From Cellulophaga sp. BC115SP (lineage in GTDB: Bacteria > Bacteroidota > Bacteroidia > Cytophagales > Spirosomataceae): a stretch of DNA of 64,000 nt. The notes under the pieces were generated by a model that was given only the letters and a program-made list of their open reading frames with translations, was not told the origin of the DNA and made no database searches. The stretch covers positions 62,001-126,000 of the forward strand of contig NZ_JAAALB010000011.1 of assembly GCF_009905545.1 (NCBI RefSeq). Reading direction: 5' to 3'. Both the position numbers and the translations under genes were made by a program. Within the stretch, counting starts at the first letter, position 1. The number at the start of each line of letters is the position of its first letter. Below are positions 10,650-20,865 of this stretch, piece after piece.

Positions 10650-13289
10650 ATGAAACGTATTCTATCACTCATCAGCGCTGGAATTCTTTTGAGCAGTATT
10701 TCCTTATTGGCTCAAACGCAAAAACTTCGCTGTGAATACTTGGAAAATCCCTTGGGAATAGACCAAACAGCCCCACGATTTACTTGGGAGTTTACCACTA
10801 AGCAAAACCCAGTCTCTGTCAAAATTTGTGTCGACACCGACTCTCTAGCACTGATAAAAGGGCGTAATAATACATGGACATCGAGCCAAATTACGTCTTC
10901 ACAACAACTAGCCATTTATGCAGGAAAACCCTTACAATCTTTCCAGAAATATTATTGGAAATTAATCGACAAAAACAATCAAACACTGAGTGCGATTGCG
11001 AGTTTCGAAATGGGTTTATTGAATCCTTCAGATTGGAAAGGTGCTTGGATAAGCGATAGCCAAGGCAAAGAAGAAAAAAATGCTCCCTATTTTAGAAAAG
11101 CCTTCGAAGCCAAAAAAGAAATTGTTTCGGCTCGCGCCTATATTGCGGTGGGTGGCTTGTATGAGTTAAGTATCAACGGACAACGAGTGGGCAATCACCG
11201 CCTCGACCCCATGTACACTCGTTTTGACAGACGAAACTTGTACGTAACGTATGATGTCACTAAGCACTTACAACATGGGAAAAATGCCATAGGTGTGTTA
11301 TTAGGCAATGGCTGGTATAATCACCAATCTACAGCGGTTTGGTTTTTTGATAAAGCTCCTTGGCGTAATCGTCCAACTTTTTGCTTGGATGTCCGCATTA
11401 CCTACAAAGATGGCTCAGTTGAAACCATTAGTTCTGGCAAAGGTTGGAAAACTTCAGAAAGCCCAGTAACATTTAACAGTATTTATACCGCAGAGCATTA
11501 TGATGCAAGACTAGAAAAAACAGGATGGAATTTGCCCAACTATGATGACAAAACATGGAAAGATGTCATTTATCGCGCCGCTCCTTCTACCCATATTGTA
11601 GCCCAAGCGCTTCATCCGATTAGACATACAAATGAGATTTTGAGCAAAAATTTAAAGACTTTTTCAAAACAAAACTATGTATTTGATTTAGGCGAAAATA
11701 TCTCTGGCGTTTCCACTATAACCGTAAAAGGCAACGCTGGAACTGTCATAAGGCTAAAGCATGCTGAAAGATTATTGCCAGACGGACACGTTGATCAATC
11801 AAACATTGATGTACATTATCGCCCAACAGACGATAAAGACCCTTTTCAAACTGATATTTTTATATTAGGTGGCAAAGGAGAAGAGACTTTTACGCCAAAA
11901 TTCAATTATAAAGGTTTTCAATATATCGAAATCAATAGTTCTGAACCGATTGAGCTTACGCAAAATAGTGTGAAAGGCTATTTTATGCACTCAGATGTAC
12001 CTGCTATTGGCAAAATCACCAGTTCTAACCCAACACTCAATAAAATCTGGGCTGCTACTAATCGCTCTTATTTGTCTAACCTTTTTGGCTATCCAACCGA
12101 TTGCCCACAAAGAGAAAAAAATGGCTGGACAGGCGATGCCCATATTGCCAGCGAAACAGGACTTTATAATTTTGATGGAATAACTATCTATGAAAAATGG
12201 CTCGCCGATCATCGTGACGAACAACAGCCAAATGGTGTGCTTCCTTCAATTATTCCTACAGGAGGCTGGGGCTATGAATGGGGCAACGGACCAGATTGGA
12301 CTAGTACGATAGCCATTATCCCTTGGAATATTTATTTGTTTTATGGAGACAGCAAACTGTTAAAAGATTCTTATGAACCCATCAAACGATATGTGGATCA
12401 TATTACAGATATCAGTCCGAACGGGCTATGCACTTGGGGATTGGGCGATTGGGTTCCTGTCAAATCCAAAACACCTGTGGAATTAACCTCAACGGCGTAT
12501 TACTTTGTGGATGTAACAATCTTGGCGAAGGCAGCCAAACTACTCGGAAACCAAGAAGATTATGCTAAATATTCAGCTTTAGCCGAAAAAATCAAAAAGG
12601 CATTTAATCAGAAATATCTCAACGAGCAAACTGGTATTTACGGTGCGGGAGTTCAGACCGAACTAAGTGTTCCTCTTTATTGGGGTTTAGTTCCTGAGGC
12701 GTTGAAACCCAAAGTAGCGAAAAACTTGGCTGATAGAGTTGCCCAAGACAATTATCACTTAGACGTAGGTTTGTTGGGAACAAAAGCTATTTTGAACGCT
12801 TTGAGCGAAAATGGATATGCCTCGGTTGCTTACAAAGTTGCTTCTCAGGAAAGCTACCCTTCGTGGGGTTGGTGGATAGTAAACGGTGCTACAAGTTTGT
12901 ACGAAAACTGGCCAATTGATGCCAAATCAGACATTTCGATGAACCATATTATGTTTGGTGAGATTGGTGCATGGCTATACAAAGGATTAGCAGGAATTTT
13001 TCCAGATGAGCAAGGGGCTGGCTTTAAAAGCATTATTCTAAAACCCAATTTTGTTGAAGGTTTAGCAACATTCTCAGCGGATTTCGAATCCCCAAGAGGT
13101 TTGATTCACTCTGAATGGGAACAAAAAGGTAATACCGTAATTTATAAAATCGTAGTGCCACCAAATGCCTCCGCTAAAGTACAATTACCAGAAGGATACA
13201 AGGTAAAAAGCATTAATCAAAAAGCTATCTCGACTCCACAAGTAGGTCTTTTATCTGCTGGTGAATATACCTTACTCATTGAAAAATAG
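10650..13289 (+). CDS. alpha-L-rhamnosidase (GH78)
   Basis: This secreted 879-residue enzyme removes terminal alpha-L-rhamnose. The signal peptide ends near residue 22 (SLLAQ). An Ig-like N-terminal domain and rhamnosidase N-domains (VGGLYELSINGQRVGNHRLDP) precede an (alpha/alpha)6 barrel. Catalytic acidic residues are spaced as in the Bacillus enzyme RhaB: D484, E489 and D496 in DCPQREKNGWTGDA. A further Glu is E771 in NHIMFGEIGAW. A beta-sandwich C-domain closes the protein. It diverges from the GH2 gene across 277 bp and is followed by an AraC-type membrane regulator on the same strand. Confidence 0.95.
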   Translation: MKRILSLISAGILLSSISLLAQTQKLRCEYLENPLGIDQTAPRFTWEFTTKQNPVSVKICVDTDSLALIKGRNNTWTSSQITSSQQLAIYAGKPLQSFQKYYWKLIDKNNQTLSAIASFEMGLLNPSDWKGAWISDSQGKEEKNAPYFRKAFEAKKEIVSARAYIAVGGLYELSINGQRVGNHRLDPMYTRFDRRNLYVTYDVTKHLQHGKNAIGVLLGNGWYNHQSTAVWFFDKAPWRNRPTFCLDVRITYKDGSVETISSGKGWKTSESPVTFNSIYTAEHYDARLEKTGWNLPNYDDKTWKDVIYRAAPSTHIVAQALHPIRHTNEILSKNLKTFSKQNYVFDLGENISGVSTITVKGNAGTVIRLKHAERLLPDGHVDQSNIDVHYRPTDDKDPFQTDIFILGGKGEETFTPKFNYKGFQYIEINSSEPIELTQNSVKGYFMHSDVPAIGKITSSNPTLNKIWAATNRSYLSNLFGYPTDCPQREKNGWTGDAHIASETGLYNFDGITIYEKWLADHRDEQQPNGVLPSIIPTGGWGYEWGNGPDWTSTIAIIPWNIYLFYGDSKLLKDSYEPIKRYVDHITDISPNGLCTWGLGDWVPVKSKTPVELTSTAYYFVDVTILAKAAKLLGNQEDYAKYSALAEKIKKAFNQKYLNEQTGIYGAGVQTELSVPLYWGLVPEALKPKVAKNLADRVAQDNYHLDVGLLGTKAILNALSENGYASVAYKVASQESYPSWGWWIVNGATSLYENWPIDAKSDISMNHIMFGEIGAWLYKGLAGIFPDEQGAGFKSIILKPNFVEGLATFSADFESPRGLIHSEWEQKGNTVIYKIVVPPNASAKVQLPEGYKVKSINQKAISTPQVGLLSAGEYTLLIEK

Positions 13290-13310
13290 AGATTGGGCAG
13301 AGATATTCTG

Positions 13311-13414
13311 AACACACCTAGCAATGACTTAGAAAAATGTGCTACGCATTCATCTCAATGGAATGAAAATAATCCCTAATTTTGTTCTATTCGTGCAAGT
13401 CTGCTAGGTGTGTT
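13311..13414. repeat. 13-bp perfect inverted repeat with 78-nt spacer
   Basis: AACACACCTAGCA (13311-13323) and TGCTAGGTGTGTT (13402-13414) are perfect complements, and GTTTTG follows. It fills most of the gap between the rhamnosidase stop and the next start. It may work as a terminator with a large internal loop or be a small element; the spacer has no ORF. Confidence 0.6.
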
Positions 13415-13433
13415 GTTTTGATTACCAATAATT

Positions 13434-15386
13434 ATGAAGTTTCAAAAAGTTATTTTTAGTACTATATATCTACTTTTGATAGGTCCTTGGCTCTATGCTC
13501 AAATCAGATTTGAAGTGCATATCCCAGCTCAGGACCGTTCAAAAAATCTTCCTATTTTCATTGCTTGTAGTTTCAATAACTGGTCTCCAGGCGACCCCAA
13601 TTTTCGGTTAGAAGCGATTGGGAATAATACCTACGCTATTAATCTTCCTGATACACTTTCCTATTTTGAATACAAATTTACCCAAGGTTACTGGACACAA
13701 GTAGAGGGCGACTCGCAAGGACATAGCCGCCCGAACCGCATATACGATCGACTGAAGGAACAAAATCCACAACTTTTGAGCCTGCAAATCGAAGGATGGG
13801 AAGCTCGTCCTACCTATCGTTTTTACATCAAAAGTCTTCCAAAAAACACGCCACAGGACGCAAGTATTTATATTTCTGGAAATTTCAATAATTGGGATCC
13901 GGGAAATGAAAGTTACAAGCTTCAAAAGCAGTTTGATGGCACTTACCGAGTAACTGTTTCTACTGAATTAGAAAAGTTAGAGTATAAATTTACAAGGGGA
14001 AATTGGGTAACAGTAGAAGGTCAGGAGAATGGTAAAGCTTGTCCAAACCGCACTTTATATCGGAAAAGTGACTTTCGATTGGAAGAAATTCCTGTAGATA
14101 TAAAAGGTTGGGAAGACCTTACGGGTACATTTAATTTTTACTCGATTTACGATTTATTAATTCTATTTTCAGCTTTTCAGTGTATTCTGCTGTTGGTGGC
14201 AATTCCAACAATGCAAGACTACAACCGTAAAGCTAATCAATGGCTATTACTTTCGATTGCCTTTACAGCTATCATTCTGATTATGAAAACCTTAATGGGA
14301 TATAGAGTAGTAGCAGAGCAATATAGTCGCCTACTGTTGATTCCTGATTTTGCGTTGTTTCTATATGCTCCATTATTCTATTTCTATTTACAAAAACTCC
14401 TTTTCAAAACACCGCAAATGCCAGTAAAATGGTGGCTACATTTTGTTCTACCAATTGTTCAAATATTGGTATACATGCCATTTATGTTGCTGGATTCCAA
14501 AGAGTTATTAATAAAGCTATTAAACAAAGAGCAAGACATTCACATTGTTTCGGTATTTGCAGGAACAATTTCTTGGTTTGTCAATCTTTTCTATTGGTTT
14601 CTCAACTGGAAAACAGTAGAGGGATACAATAAACAATATCCTAATCAAGCCTCGAATGAACAAAATACTGATTATTTGCATACCGTATTAATTCTACAAG
14701 CCATTTGTCTTGTACTTTGGGCTTTTACGGGTTTATTGATATTTGGGCAACGATTTTTTGACTGGGACACCGTTTTACTCGCCGACAAGAGTATTGATAT
14801 TATTTGGTTGGCATTTTCGGCAATTCCATACTTCTTGGGGTATTTTGCCATTCATCAACCTGAGATTTTCAAAATTGCCAAAACCAGTCTTACGCAGGTC
14901 AATATTTTGCCGAATAAGGTATCTACAGAAAATGCATTGGTGTCACCTAAATTACCTGAAGTTTTACCTGAAATAGCACCACAAGCAGACGAAACGCCTG
15001 TTCTGGATATTGAAAAAGATGCTAATCACGAACAACTGATTGCCAGCTGGAAGGAAAAAATTGATGAGTTTATGAACTCCGAAAAGCCTTACACCAATGT
15101 TGGACTTACCTTAAACGAGTTGGCAGGAATGTTGAAAATAACGCCACACTTACTTTCGAAGGTAATCAATGAGGCGTATCAAAAAAACTTTTTTGACTTT
15201 ATCAATTCCTACAGAATTGAGGAATTTAAAATTCGTTTTGAAGACCCTCGCAACCGACAATTCACCATGTTGGCAATAGCATTTGATGTAGGCTTTAACT
15301 CAAAAACTGCCTTCAATCGTGCCTTTAAAAAAATGACTTCCCAAAGCCCAAGAGAATATTTCTTTGACTCTCGAGCGGAAGAATAA
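13434..15386 (+). CDS. 7TM AraC-family regulator with two carbohydrate-binding-like N-terminal repeats (SusR-like role proposed)
   Basis: The 650-residue protein has four parts. First comes a signal peptide (1-22). Then come two tandem ~100-residue repeats (24-121 and 126-225), each with SFNNWSPG/NFNNWDPG, EYKFT-G-W--VEG and PNR motifs, resembling CBM48/AMPK-type glycogen-binding domains. Seven hydrophobic helices follow (about 235-258, 268-290, 300-323, 332-352, 371-393, 414-438, 453-474). The end is an AraC double HTH (about 555-650; LTLNELAGMLKITPHLLSKVI, then LAIAFDVGFNSKTAFNRAFKKM). This layout suggests binding of glucan in the periplasm and direct control of DNA from the membrane. It lies just before susC, susD, susE and a GH13 gene, so regulation of that starch-type locus is a reasonable inference. 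7TM-AraC proteins are known in Bacteroidota; the duplicated binding domain is unusual to my knowledge. Confidence 0.85.
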   Translation: MKFQKVIFSTIYLLLIGPWLYAQIRFEVHIPAQDRSKNLPIFIACSFNNWSPGDPNFRLEAIGNNTYAINLPDTLSYFEYKFTQGYWTQVEGDSQGHSRPNRIYDRLKEQNPQLLSLQIEGWEARPTYRFYIKSLPKNTPQDASIYISGNFNNWDPGNESYKLQKQFDGTYRVTVSTELEKLEYKFTRGNWVTVEGQENGKACPNRTLYRKSDFRLEEIPVDIKGWEDLTGTFNFYSIYDLLILFSAFQCILLLVAIPTMQDYNRKANQWLLLSIAFTAIILIMKTLMGYRVVAEQYSRLLLIPDFALFLYAPLFYFYLQKLLFKTPQMPVKWWLHFVLPIVQILVYMPFMLLDSKELLIKLLNKEQDIHIVSVFAGTISWFVNLFYWFLNWKTVEGYNKQYPNQASNEQNTDYLHTVLILQAICLVLWAFTGLLIFGQRFFDWDTVLLADKSIDIIWLAFSAIPYFLGYFAIHQPEIFKIAKTSLTQVNILPNKVSTENALVSPKLPEVLPEIAPQADETPVLDIEKDANHEQLIASWKEKIDEFMNSEKPYTNVGLTLNELAGMLKITPHLLSKVINEAYQKNFFDFINSYRIEEFKIRFEDPRNRQFTMLAIAFDVGFNSKTAFNRAFKKMTSQSPREYFFDSRAEE

Positions 15387-15416
15387 TTCATCGGAAACTT
15401 TCTTTTTATTCCTCTT

Positions 15417-15450
15417 TAGAGACGTAATGTTTGCGTCTCTATTTTTATAT
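15417..15450 (+). terminator. intrinsic terminator of the 7TM-AraC gene
   Basis: TAGAGACG (15417-15424) pairs perfectly with CGTCTCTA (15434-15441), followed by TTTTTATAT. The arms carry the AGAGACG...CGTCTCT phrase that also bounds the repeats at 25.4-25.7 kb, so the terminator may derive from that repeat family. Confidence 0.75.
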
Positions 15451-16159
15451 ATCTCTACGAGTCTATCAATAAATTTCCTTCTCTAAATTTTTTCTATTTC
15501 TTCCAATCCCATTTGTACAATTCCATCACTTTTTTGTTTTAAGTCGATATTGAAAAAAATATCCCGTACCTTTGCAGTCTTTTTCAACTAAAAATGAGAA
15601 AAAATTGTCAAAAATAAGTACCATTTTATAAAGTGGAATATCTAAATAGTTATACAAAAGATTGAAATACAACAAGTTAAATTTTACTTTAAAATAAATC
15701 TTTAAAAAGTACAAAATACATAAAGTGGGACGACTTATGATAGTAAGGCATAGTACTTTTGTAAGAAAATATTTGAAAATTTCTCACACTTAGAGAAAAT
15801 ACATTTTTATAAACTAAAACTATTTCTCTCTATTTTGAGAGTAATGTACCAATTAATTATATATGAATTTTATTTACTTCCTCAACGCTATTTCCCCAAA
15901 GATGCATCAGTCTTTAGGGCGATTACATTCACGAATTACACTTCATCTTTCCATATTTTTTCATTCCCTATCCCGAATGAAAAGCTTTCATTTTATAAGG
16001 TAAAATCTCAAAAACTAAAATTTCCAAAGGGCTTTTGAGATAGTCCAAATTCAATCCAATTATATTTTTCAGTAATGACGGAGTCGGCAAAAGTGATTTT
16101 GCTGATAGCTCCTTGATTACCTTTTTTAAACCAATAATCCATTAACCAATTTCAATTTT
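15451..16159. promoter_or_regulatory. long AT-rich leader region before susC
   Basis: About 700 bp without a credible gene. Two Bacteroidota-type -7 boxes are present on the + strand, TACCTTTG (15567-15574) and TACTTTTG (15754-15761), neither with an ideally spaced -33 TTTG. Long regulated leaders are common before susC genes. No known riboswitch was recognised. Confidence 0.45.
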
Positions 16160-19150
16160 ATGTTTCAACAGAACTACGGAGAAGAATCAAAAAATTCTCG
16201 TTCGGAAGCTAGATTTTCTTTCAGTAAGAAACTCTGGCTATTGATGATGTTTAGCTGGGTGAGCGTAGCTGCATTTGCCCAAAACAAGGTGACGGGTACT
16301 GTAAAAGATGCCAAAGATGGTTCGCCGCTTCCTGGGGTGACTATCCAAGTAAAAGGACAGACAAAAGGTACTCAAACTACAGGTGATGGTAAATACCAAA
16401 TCAATGTCGCTGATAACACGGTATTGGTATTTAGTTTCATCGGAAAAGCAACCAAAGAAGTAACAGTAGGTAGCCAGACAGTGATTGATGTAAGCCTCGA
16501 AGATGATATCAAAACATTGGGAGAGGTTGTGGTAATTGGTTATGGTTCGCAAAAGAAAAAGGACTTGACGGGTTCTGTGGCGGCGATTAACTCAGAAGAT
16601 TTTAACAAAGGTAACATTGCTTCGCCAGACCAATTGGTTGTAGGTAAAGTAGCAGGGGTTCAAATCACCTCAAACGGTGGTGCACCAGGTGCTGGTAGTA
16701 CTATTCGTATTCGTGGAGGTGCATCCTTAAATGCCAATAACGACCCACTTATCGTAATCGACGGTGTGCCTTTAGACAACTCAGGTATTTCTGGTGCGCC
16801 AAGTGCTTTGAGTTTGATTAACCCGAACGACATCGAGTCGATGAACATTTTGAAAGATGCTTCGGCAACGGCGATTTATGGTTCACGTGCTTCAAACGGA
16901 GTTATTTTGATTACCACTAAAAAGGGAAGCAAAAACGGTGGTTTGAAAGTAAATTTCAGTTCACAAGCTTCATTGGCACAAAGCACAGGCTTCACAAAAG
17001 TGCTTTCAGCTGACCAATTCCGCACAATGATTAATGAAAAAGGTACTGCTGCTCAAATCGCTGTTTTGGGAAAAGCAAATACTAACTGGCAAGAGCAAAT
17101 TTACCGTAATGCGTTGAGTTCGGATAATAACTTAAGTGTTTCGGGTTCTTTGAAAAGTGTTCCTTTCCGTGTATCGGTAGGTTATACTAACCAAGATGGT
17201 ATCTTGAAAACTTCAAATATGGGTCGTACGTCTGCCTCTATCGGTATTTCTCCTACCCTTTTGAACAACCACTTGAAAATTGATGTGAATTTGAAAGGCT
17301 CAAACGTTGACAATACTTTTGCTAACACAGGCGCTATTGGTGCGGCTATTGCCTTTGACCCAACTCAATCTGTTTATTCAGGCAATAACAACTACGGTGG
17401 CTATTGGGAATGGTTAAACTCAGACGGAAAACCAAATACGATTGCACCTCGTAACCCTGTTGGGTTGTTGAACCAAACTAGCGATAAAAGTACAGTTCAA
17501 CGTAGTATTGGTAATATTCAATTGGATTACAAATTCCATTTCTTACCAGAATTGCGTGCTAATGTAAACGCAGGTTATGATGTTAGTAAAAGTGATGGAA
17601 CAAGATTTGTTCCTGCAACGGCAGCAGCTAACTATAGCACAGCTGGAGAGAAAACGGTATATACGCAAAACAAGACCAACAAATTGTTTGACTTTTATTT
17701 GAACTATGCCAAGGAATTGAAAGAAATCAACAGTAGAATTGACGTAATGGCTGGTTACGAGTACCAAGATTTCTTGACTGAAAGTACTAATATTAGAACA
17801 AACGCTGAAGGTTCAACGACTTATACCAATAGTCCATATAAGACACAAAACACTTTGGTATCATTCTTCGGTCGTATGAACTATACTTTTGACGATGCCT
17901 ATTTATTGACTTTCACAGTTCGTAGAGACGGATCTTCAAGATTTAACCCAGACAACCGTTGGGGTACATTCCCATCAGCAGCATTTGCTTGGAAATTGAA
18001 TGAAATGTCTTTCTTGAAAAACTCGAATACCATTTCTGAATTGAAATTACGTGTGGGTTACGGTATTACTGGTCAGCAAGATATTGGTCAAAACTATGCT
18101 TATTTGCCAAGATATACTGCTTCTTTAGACAATGCTCAGTATCAATTAGGTAACACTTTCTATACAACACTACGTGCTGAAGGTTATGATGCTAATATCA
18201 AATGGGAACAAACAGCTACGTCTAACGCAGGTATTGACTTTGCTTTCAAAAAAGCAAGACTTTCAGGTAGTATTGACTATTACTACAAAAACACAACTAA
18301 TTTGTTGAACGTGATTCCAGTTGCCGTTGGTACTAACTTGACCAACCAATTGTTGACAAACGTTGGTTCAATGGAAAACCAAGGGGTTGAATTAGCCTTA
18401 AACTACAACCCAATCCATACAGACAAATTTGACTGGAATGTCGCTTTCAACGCAACATACAATGTTAACAAAATTACAAAATTGACCAACAACAACGACC
18501 CTTCTTACCAAGGTGTATTAGTTGGCGGTATTGCAGGTGGTGTGGGTAGTACTATCCAAATCCACTCGGTAGGTTATCCAGCATATTCATATTATGTATT
18601 ACAACAAGCTTATGATGCAAGCGGTAAGCCTATTGAAGGAGTTTATGTTGACAGAAACGGTGATGGTATCATCAACGTCGATGACCAATATCGTTACAAA
18701 TCTCCAGCACCAAAAGTATTCTTAGGCTTCAACTCACAAATGACTTATGATAACTGGAGTTTTGGTTTTGTATTGAGAGGTAACATTGGCAATTATGTGT
18801 ATAACAACGTAAAATCTTCGAATGGAGCATATATCAACTTCCAAGGTTCTAACGGATATATCGCTAACCTTTCACCAAGTGTGTTTGATTCTCAATTTGC
18901 GAAAAATCAATTTTTCTCAGATTACTACATGGAAAATGCTTCATTCGTGAGAATGGAAAACATCACTTTGGGTTATACATTCAAGAAATTCTTGGGTAAC
19001 AAAGTAAATATGCGCTTGAATGCCACTGCACAAAACGTATTTACTATTACTAAATACACAGGCTTGAACCCAGAAGTTTCGGGTGGTATCGACAACAACG
19101 TGTACCCAGTACCACGTACTTACTCTTTAGGTTTGAACATTGGTTTCTAA
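16160..19150 (+). CDS. susC: SusC/RagA-family TonB-dependent outer-membrane transporter
   Basis: The 996-residue protein imports oligosaccharides, here probably maltodextrins, across the outer membrane with TonB energy. A cytoplasmic N-terminal stretch precedes the signal peptide (WLLMMFSWVSVAAFAQ). Then come a carboxypeptidase-regulatory-like domain (about 42-120, VTGTVKDAKDGSPLPGVTI), the family signature LGEVVVIGYGSQKKKDLTGS, the plug (LVVGKVAGVQITSNGGAPGAG) and the beta-barrel, which ends in Phe (SLGLNIGF). The length fits SusC proteins. It is followed after 69 bp by susD and then by a SusE-like lipoprotein and a GH13 amylase. The function is firm; the substrate is inferred from its neighbours. 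Confidence 0.96.
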   Translation: MFQQNYGEESKNSRSEARFSFSKKLWLLMMFSWVSVAAFAQNKVTGTVKDAKDGSPLPGVTIQVKGQTKGTQTTGDGKYQINVADNTVLVFSFIGKATKEVTVGSQTVIDVSLEDDIKTLGEVVVIGYGSQKKKDLTGSVAAINSEDFNKGNIASPDQLVVGKVAGVQITSNGGAPGAGSTIRIRGGASLNANNDPLIVIDGVPLDNSGISGAPSALSLINPNDIESMNILKDASATAIYGSRASNGVILITTKKGSKNGGLKVNFSSQASLAQSTGFTKVLSADQFRTMINEKGTAAQIAVLGKANTNWQEQIYRNALSSDNNLSVSGSLKSVPFRVSVGYTNQDGILKTSNMGRTSASIGISPTLLNNHLKIDVNLKGSNVDNTFANTGAIGAAIAFDPTQSVYSGNNNYGGYWEWLNSDGKPNTIAPRNPVGLLNQTSDKSTVQRSIGNIQLDYKFHFLPELRANVNAGYDVSKSDGTRFVPATAAANYSTAGEKTVYTQNKTNKLFDFYLNYAKELKEINSRIDVMAGYEYQDFLTESTNIRTNAEGSTTYTNSPYKTQNTLVSFFGRMNYTFDDAYLLTFTVRRDGSSRFNPDNRWGTFPSAAFAWKLNEMSFLKNSNTISELKLRVGYGITGQQDIGQNYAYLPRYTASLDNAQYQLGNTFYTTLRAEGYDANIKWEQTATSNAGIDFAFKKARLSGSIDYYYKNTTNLLNVIPVAVGTNLTNQLLTNVGSMENQGVELALNYNPIHTDKFDWNVAFNATYNVNKITKLTNNNDPSYQGVLVGGIAGGVGSTIQIHSVGYPAYSYYVLQQAYDASGKPIEGVYVDRNGDGIINVDDQYRYKSPAPKVFLGFNSQMTYDNWSFGFVLRGNIGNYVYNNVKSSNGAYINFQGSNGYIANLSPSVFDSQFAKNQFFSDYYMENASFVRMENITLGYTFKKFLGNKVNMRLNATAQNVFTITKYTGLNPEVSGGIDNNVYPVPRTYSLGLNIGF

Positions 19151-19219
19151 TCAATTCAATCTAAGAGCGATAACAACAACTTAAATTTCCTATTCAAGTA
19201 TTATTAAGGATACAAAGAA

Positions 19220-20809
19220 ATGAAAACAAGATTTTTCAAAAATATAGCATTATTCGGAGGGTTAGCAGCCAGTTTATTGGTTAGCTCATGTACGGGTGAT
19301 CTCGACAGAACTCCATTTATTGAAGTAACCTCAGCTACAGTTTACAACGACCCTGCTGCGTACAAACAAGCTGCTGCCAAACTTTATGCTGGTCTAGCAC
19401 TCACAGGGCAAGAAGGTCCTGCTGGAAAGCCAGATTTAGGTGGTATCGATGAGGGCTTCTCTAGTTACTTGCGTCAGTACTGGCAATTGCAGGAGCTTCC
19501 AACAGACGAAGCTGTTATTGCTTGGGGTGATGCTGGTTTACCAGAAATGAATACGATGCAATGGTCTTCTAACAACCCATTCGTAAGAGGTTTGTATAAC
19601 CGTATTTTCTACCAAATTGCCGCTTGTAATGAATATATTCGTGAAGCAAGCGATGCCAAATTGAGTAGTCGTGGTATTACAGGAACTAACTTAACCGACG
19701 TAAAATACCTTCGTACAGAAGCTCGTTTCTTGCGTGCATTAAGCTATTGGCATGCGTTGGATATGTTTGGAGGAAATGTTCCATTTGTCACTGAAGCCGA
19801 TGCTATTGGCTCAACATTGCCAAAGCAAACAAATGCTTCTGCTTTGTTTACTTATATCGAAACAGAACTAAAGGCTATCGAACCAGAAATGATGGATGCT
19901 CGTAAAAATGAGTATGCACGTGCTGACAAAGCAGCTGTTTGGATGTTGTTAGCAAAACTTTACTTAAATGCTGAAGCTGCTGGCGTTGGAGCAAAATATG
20001 CAGACGCTGCGACTTATGCGAAAAAAGTAATCGATGCTGGTTATACCTTAGAATCGAAATACACAAATCTTTTCAGAACTGACAATAACAATTCTAAAGA
20101 AGTTGTATTTCCAGTTGCGTTCGACGGAGTTCACACAAAAACTTGGGGTGGTATGACTTTCTTAGTACATGCTCCAGTGGGTGGTTCTATGTCAGCATCA
20201 TCATTTGGTATCGATGGTGGTTGGGGTGGTTTGCGTACGACAAAAGCTTTTGTAAGTCTTTTTGCTGACCCATCTGGCAAAACAGATACTCGTGCTATGT
20301 TCTACACAGACGGACAAAAATTGGAGATTGACGATTTGACTCAATTCTCGAATGGTTATGCGATTTCCAAATGGAAAAATATCTCTTCGACAGGTGCTCA
20401 AGGTTCTGATATTGTTCACCCAGACACCGACTTCCCAATGTTCCGTTTGGCAGATGCTTATTTGATTTATGCTGAGGCTGCCGCTCGTGGTGCTGGCGAT
20501 CGTACATTGGCGTTACAATATGTAAATGCACTTCGTACACGTGCCTTCGGAAATACGAATGGAAACATTACGGCTGCCCAATTAACAGCTGACTTTATTT
20601 TGGACGAGCGTGCTCGTGAATTATACTGGGAAGGTTCTCGTCGTACTGACTTGATTCGTTTTAACAAATACACTTCAGCTACGTATGTTTGGCCTTGGAA
20701 AGGTGGCGTAAAAGACGGTAAATCAGTAAGTGATTACTTGAAATTTTACCCAATTCCTTCGACTGACTTAACGGCTAACCCGAACCTAAAACAAAATACA
20801 GGATACTAA
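19220..20809 (+). CDS. susD: SusD/RagB-family surface glycan-binding lipoprotein
   Basis: The 529-residue lipoprotein (lipobox LLVSSC, Cys24) acts as the lid of the SusC transporter and binds glycan at the cell surface. TPR-type helices run along the protein (YLRTEARFLRALSYWHALDMFG; KAAVWMLLAKLYLNAEAAG). The C-terminal SusD signature is clear (MFRLADAYLIYAEAAARG; LDERARELYWEGSRRTDLIRF; PIPSTDLTANPNLKQNTGY). It lies directly after susC in the same transcript. A strong stem-loop follows at 20821-20865. Confidence 0.96.
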   Translation: MKTRFFKNIALFGGLAASLLVSSCTGDLDRTPFIEVTSATVYNDPAAYKQAAAKLYAGLALTGQEGPAGKPDLGGIDEGFSSYLRQYWQLQELPTDEAVIAWGDAGLPEMNTMQWSSNNPFVRGLYNRIFYQIAACNEYIREASDAKLSSRGITGTNLTDVKYLRTEARFLRALSYWHALDMFGGNVPFVTEADAIGSTLPKQTNASALFTYIETELKAIEPEMMDARKNEYARADKAAVWMLLAKLYLNAEAAGVGAKYADAATYAKKVIDAGYTLESKYTNLFRTDNNNSKEVVFPVAFDGVHTKTWGGMTFLVHAPVGGSMSASSFGIDGGWGGLRTTKAFVSLFADPSGKTDTRAMFYTDGQKLEIDDLTQFSNGYAISKWKNISSTGAQGSDIVHPDTDFPMFRLADAYLIYAEAAARGAGDRTLALQYVNALRTRAFGNTNGNITAAQLTADFILDERARELYWEGSRRTDLIRFNKYTSATYVWPWKGGVKDGKSVSDYLKFYPIPSTDLTANPNLKQNTGY

Positions 20810-20820
20810 GGAGTGAAGAG

Positions 20821-20865
20821 TTTTGAGTGTGGAGTTGTGAAAATATCAAAACTCCACACTCAAAA
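20821..20865 (+). terminator. 16-bp perfect hairpin after susD
   Basis: TTTTGAGTGTGGAGTT (20821-20836) and AACTCCACACTCAAAA (20850-20865) are perfect complements. It lies about 10 bp past the susD stop and could stabilise or end the susCD transcript, so that susE is expressed less. The phrase GAGTTTTGAGTG recurs near 25385, hence it may be part of a dispersed repeat. Confidence 0.7.

Noticed and set aside
15835-16038. 67-residue frame in the susC leader
   Set aside because: Its composition reflects AT-rich non-coding DNA and it matches no family; the region fits a long leader better.
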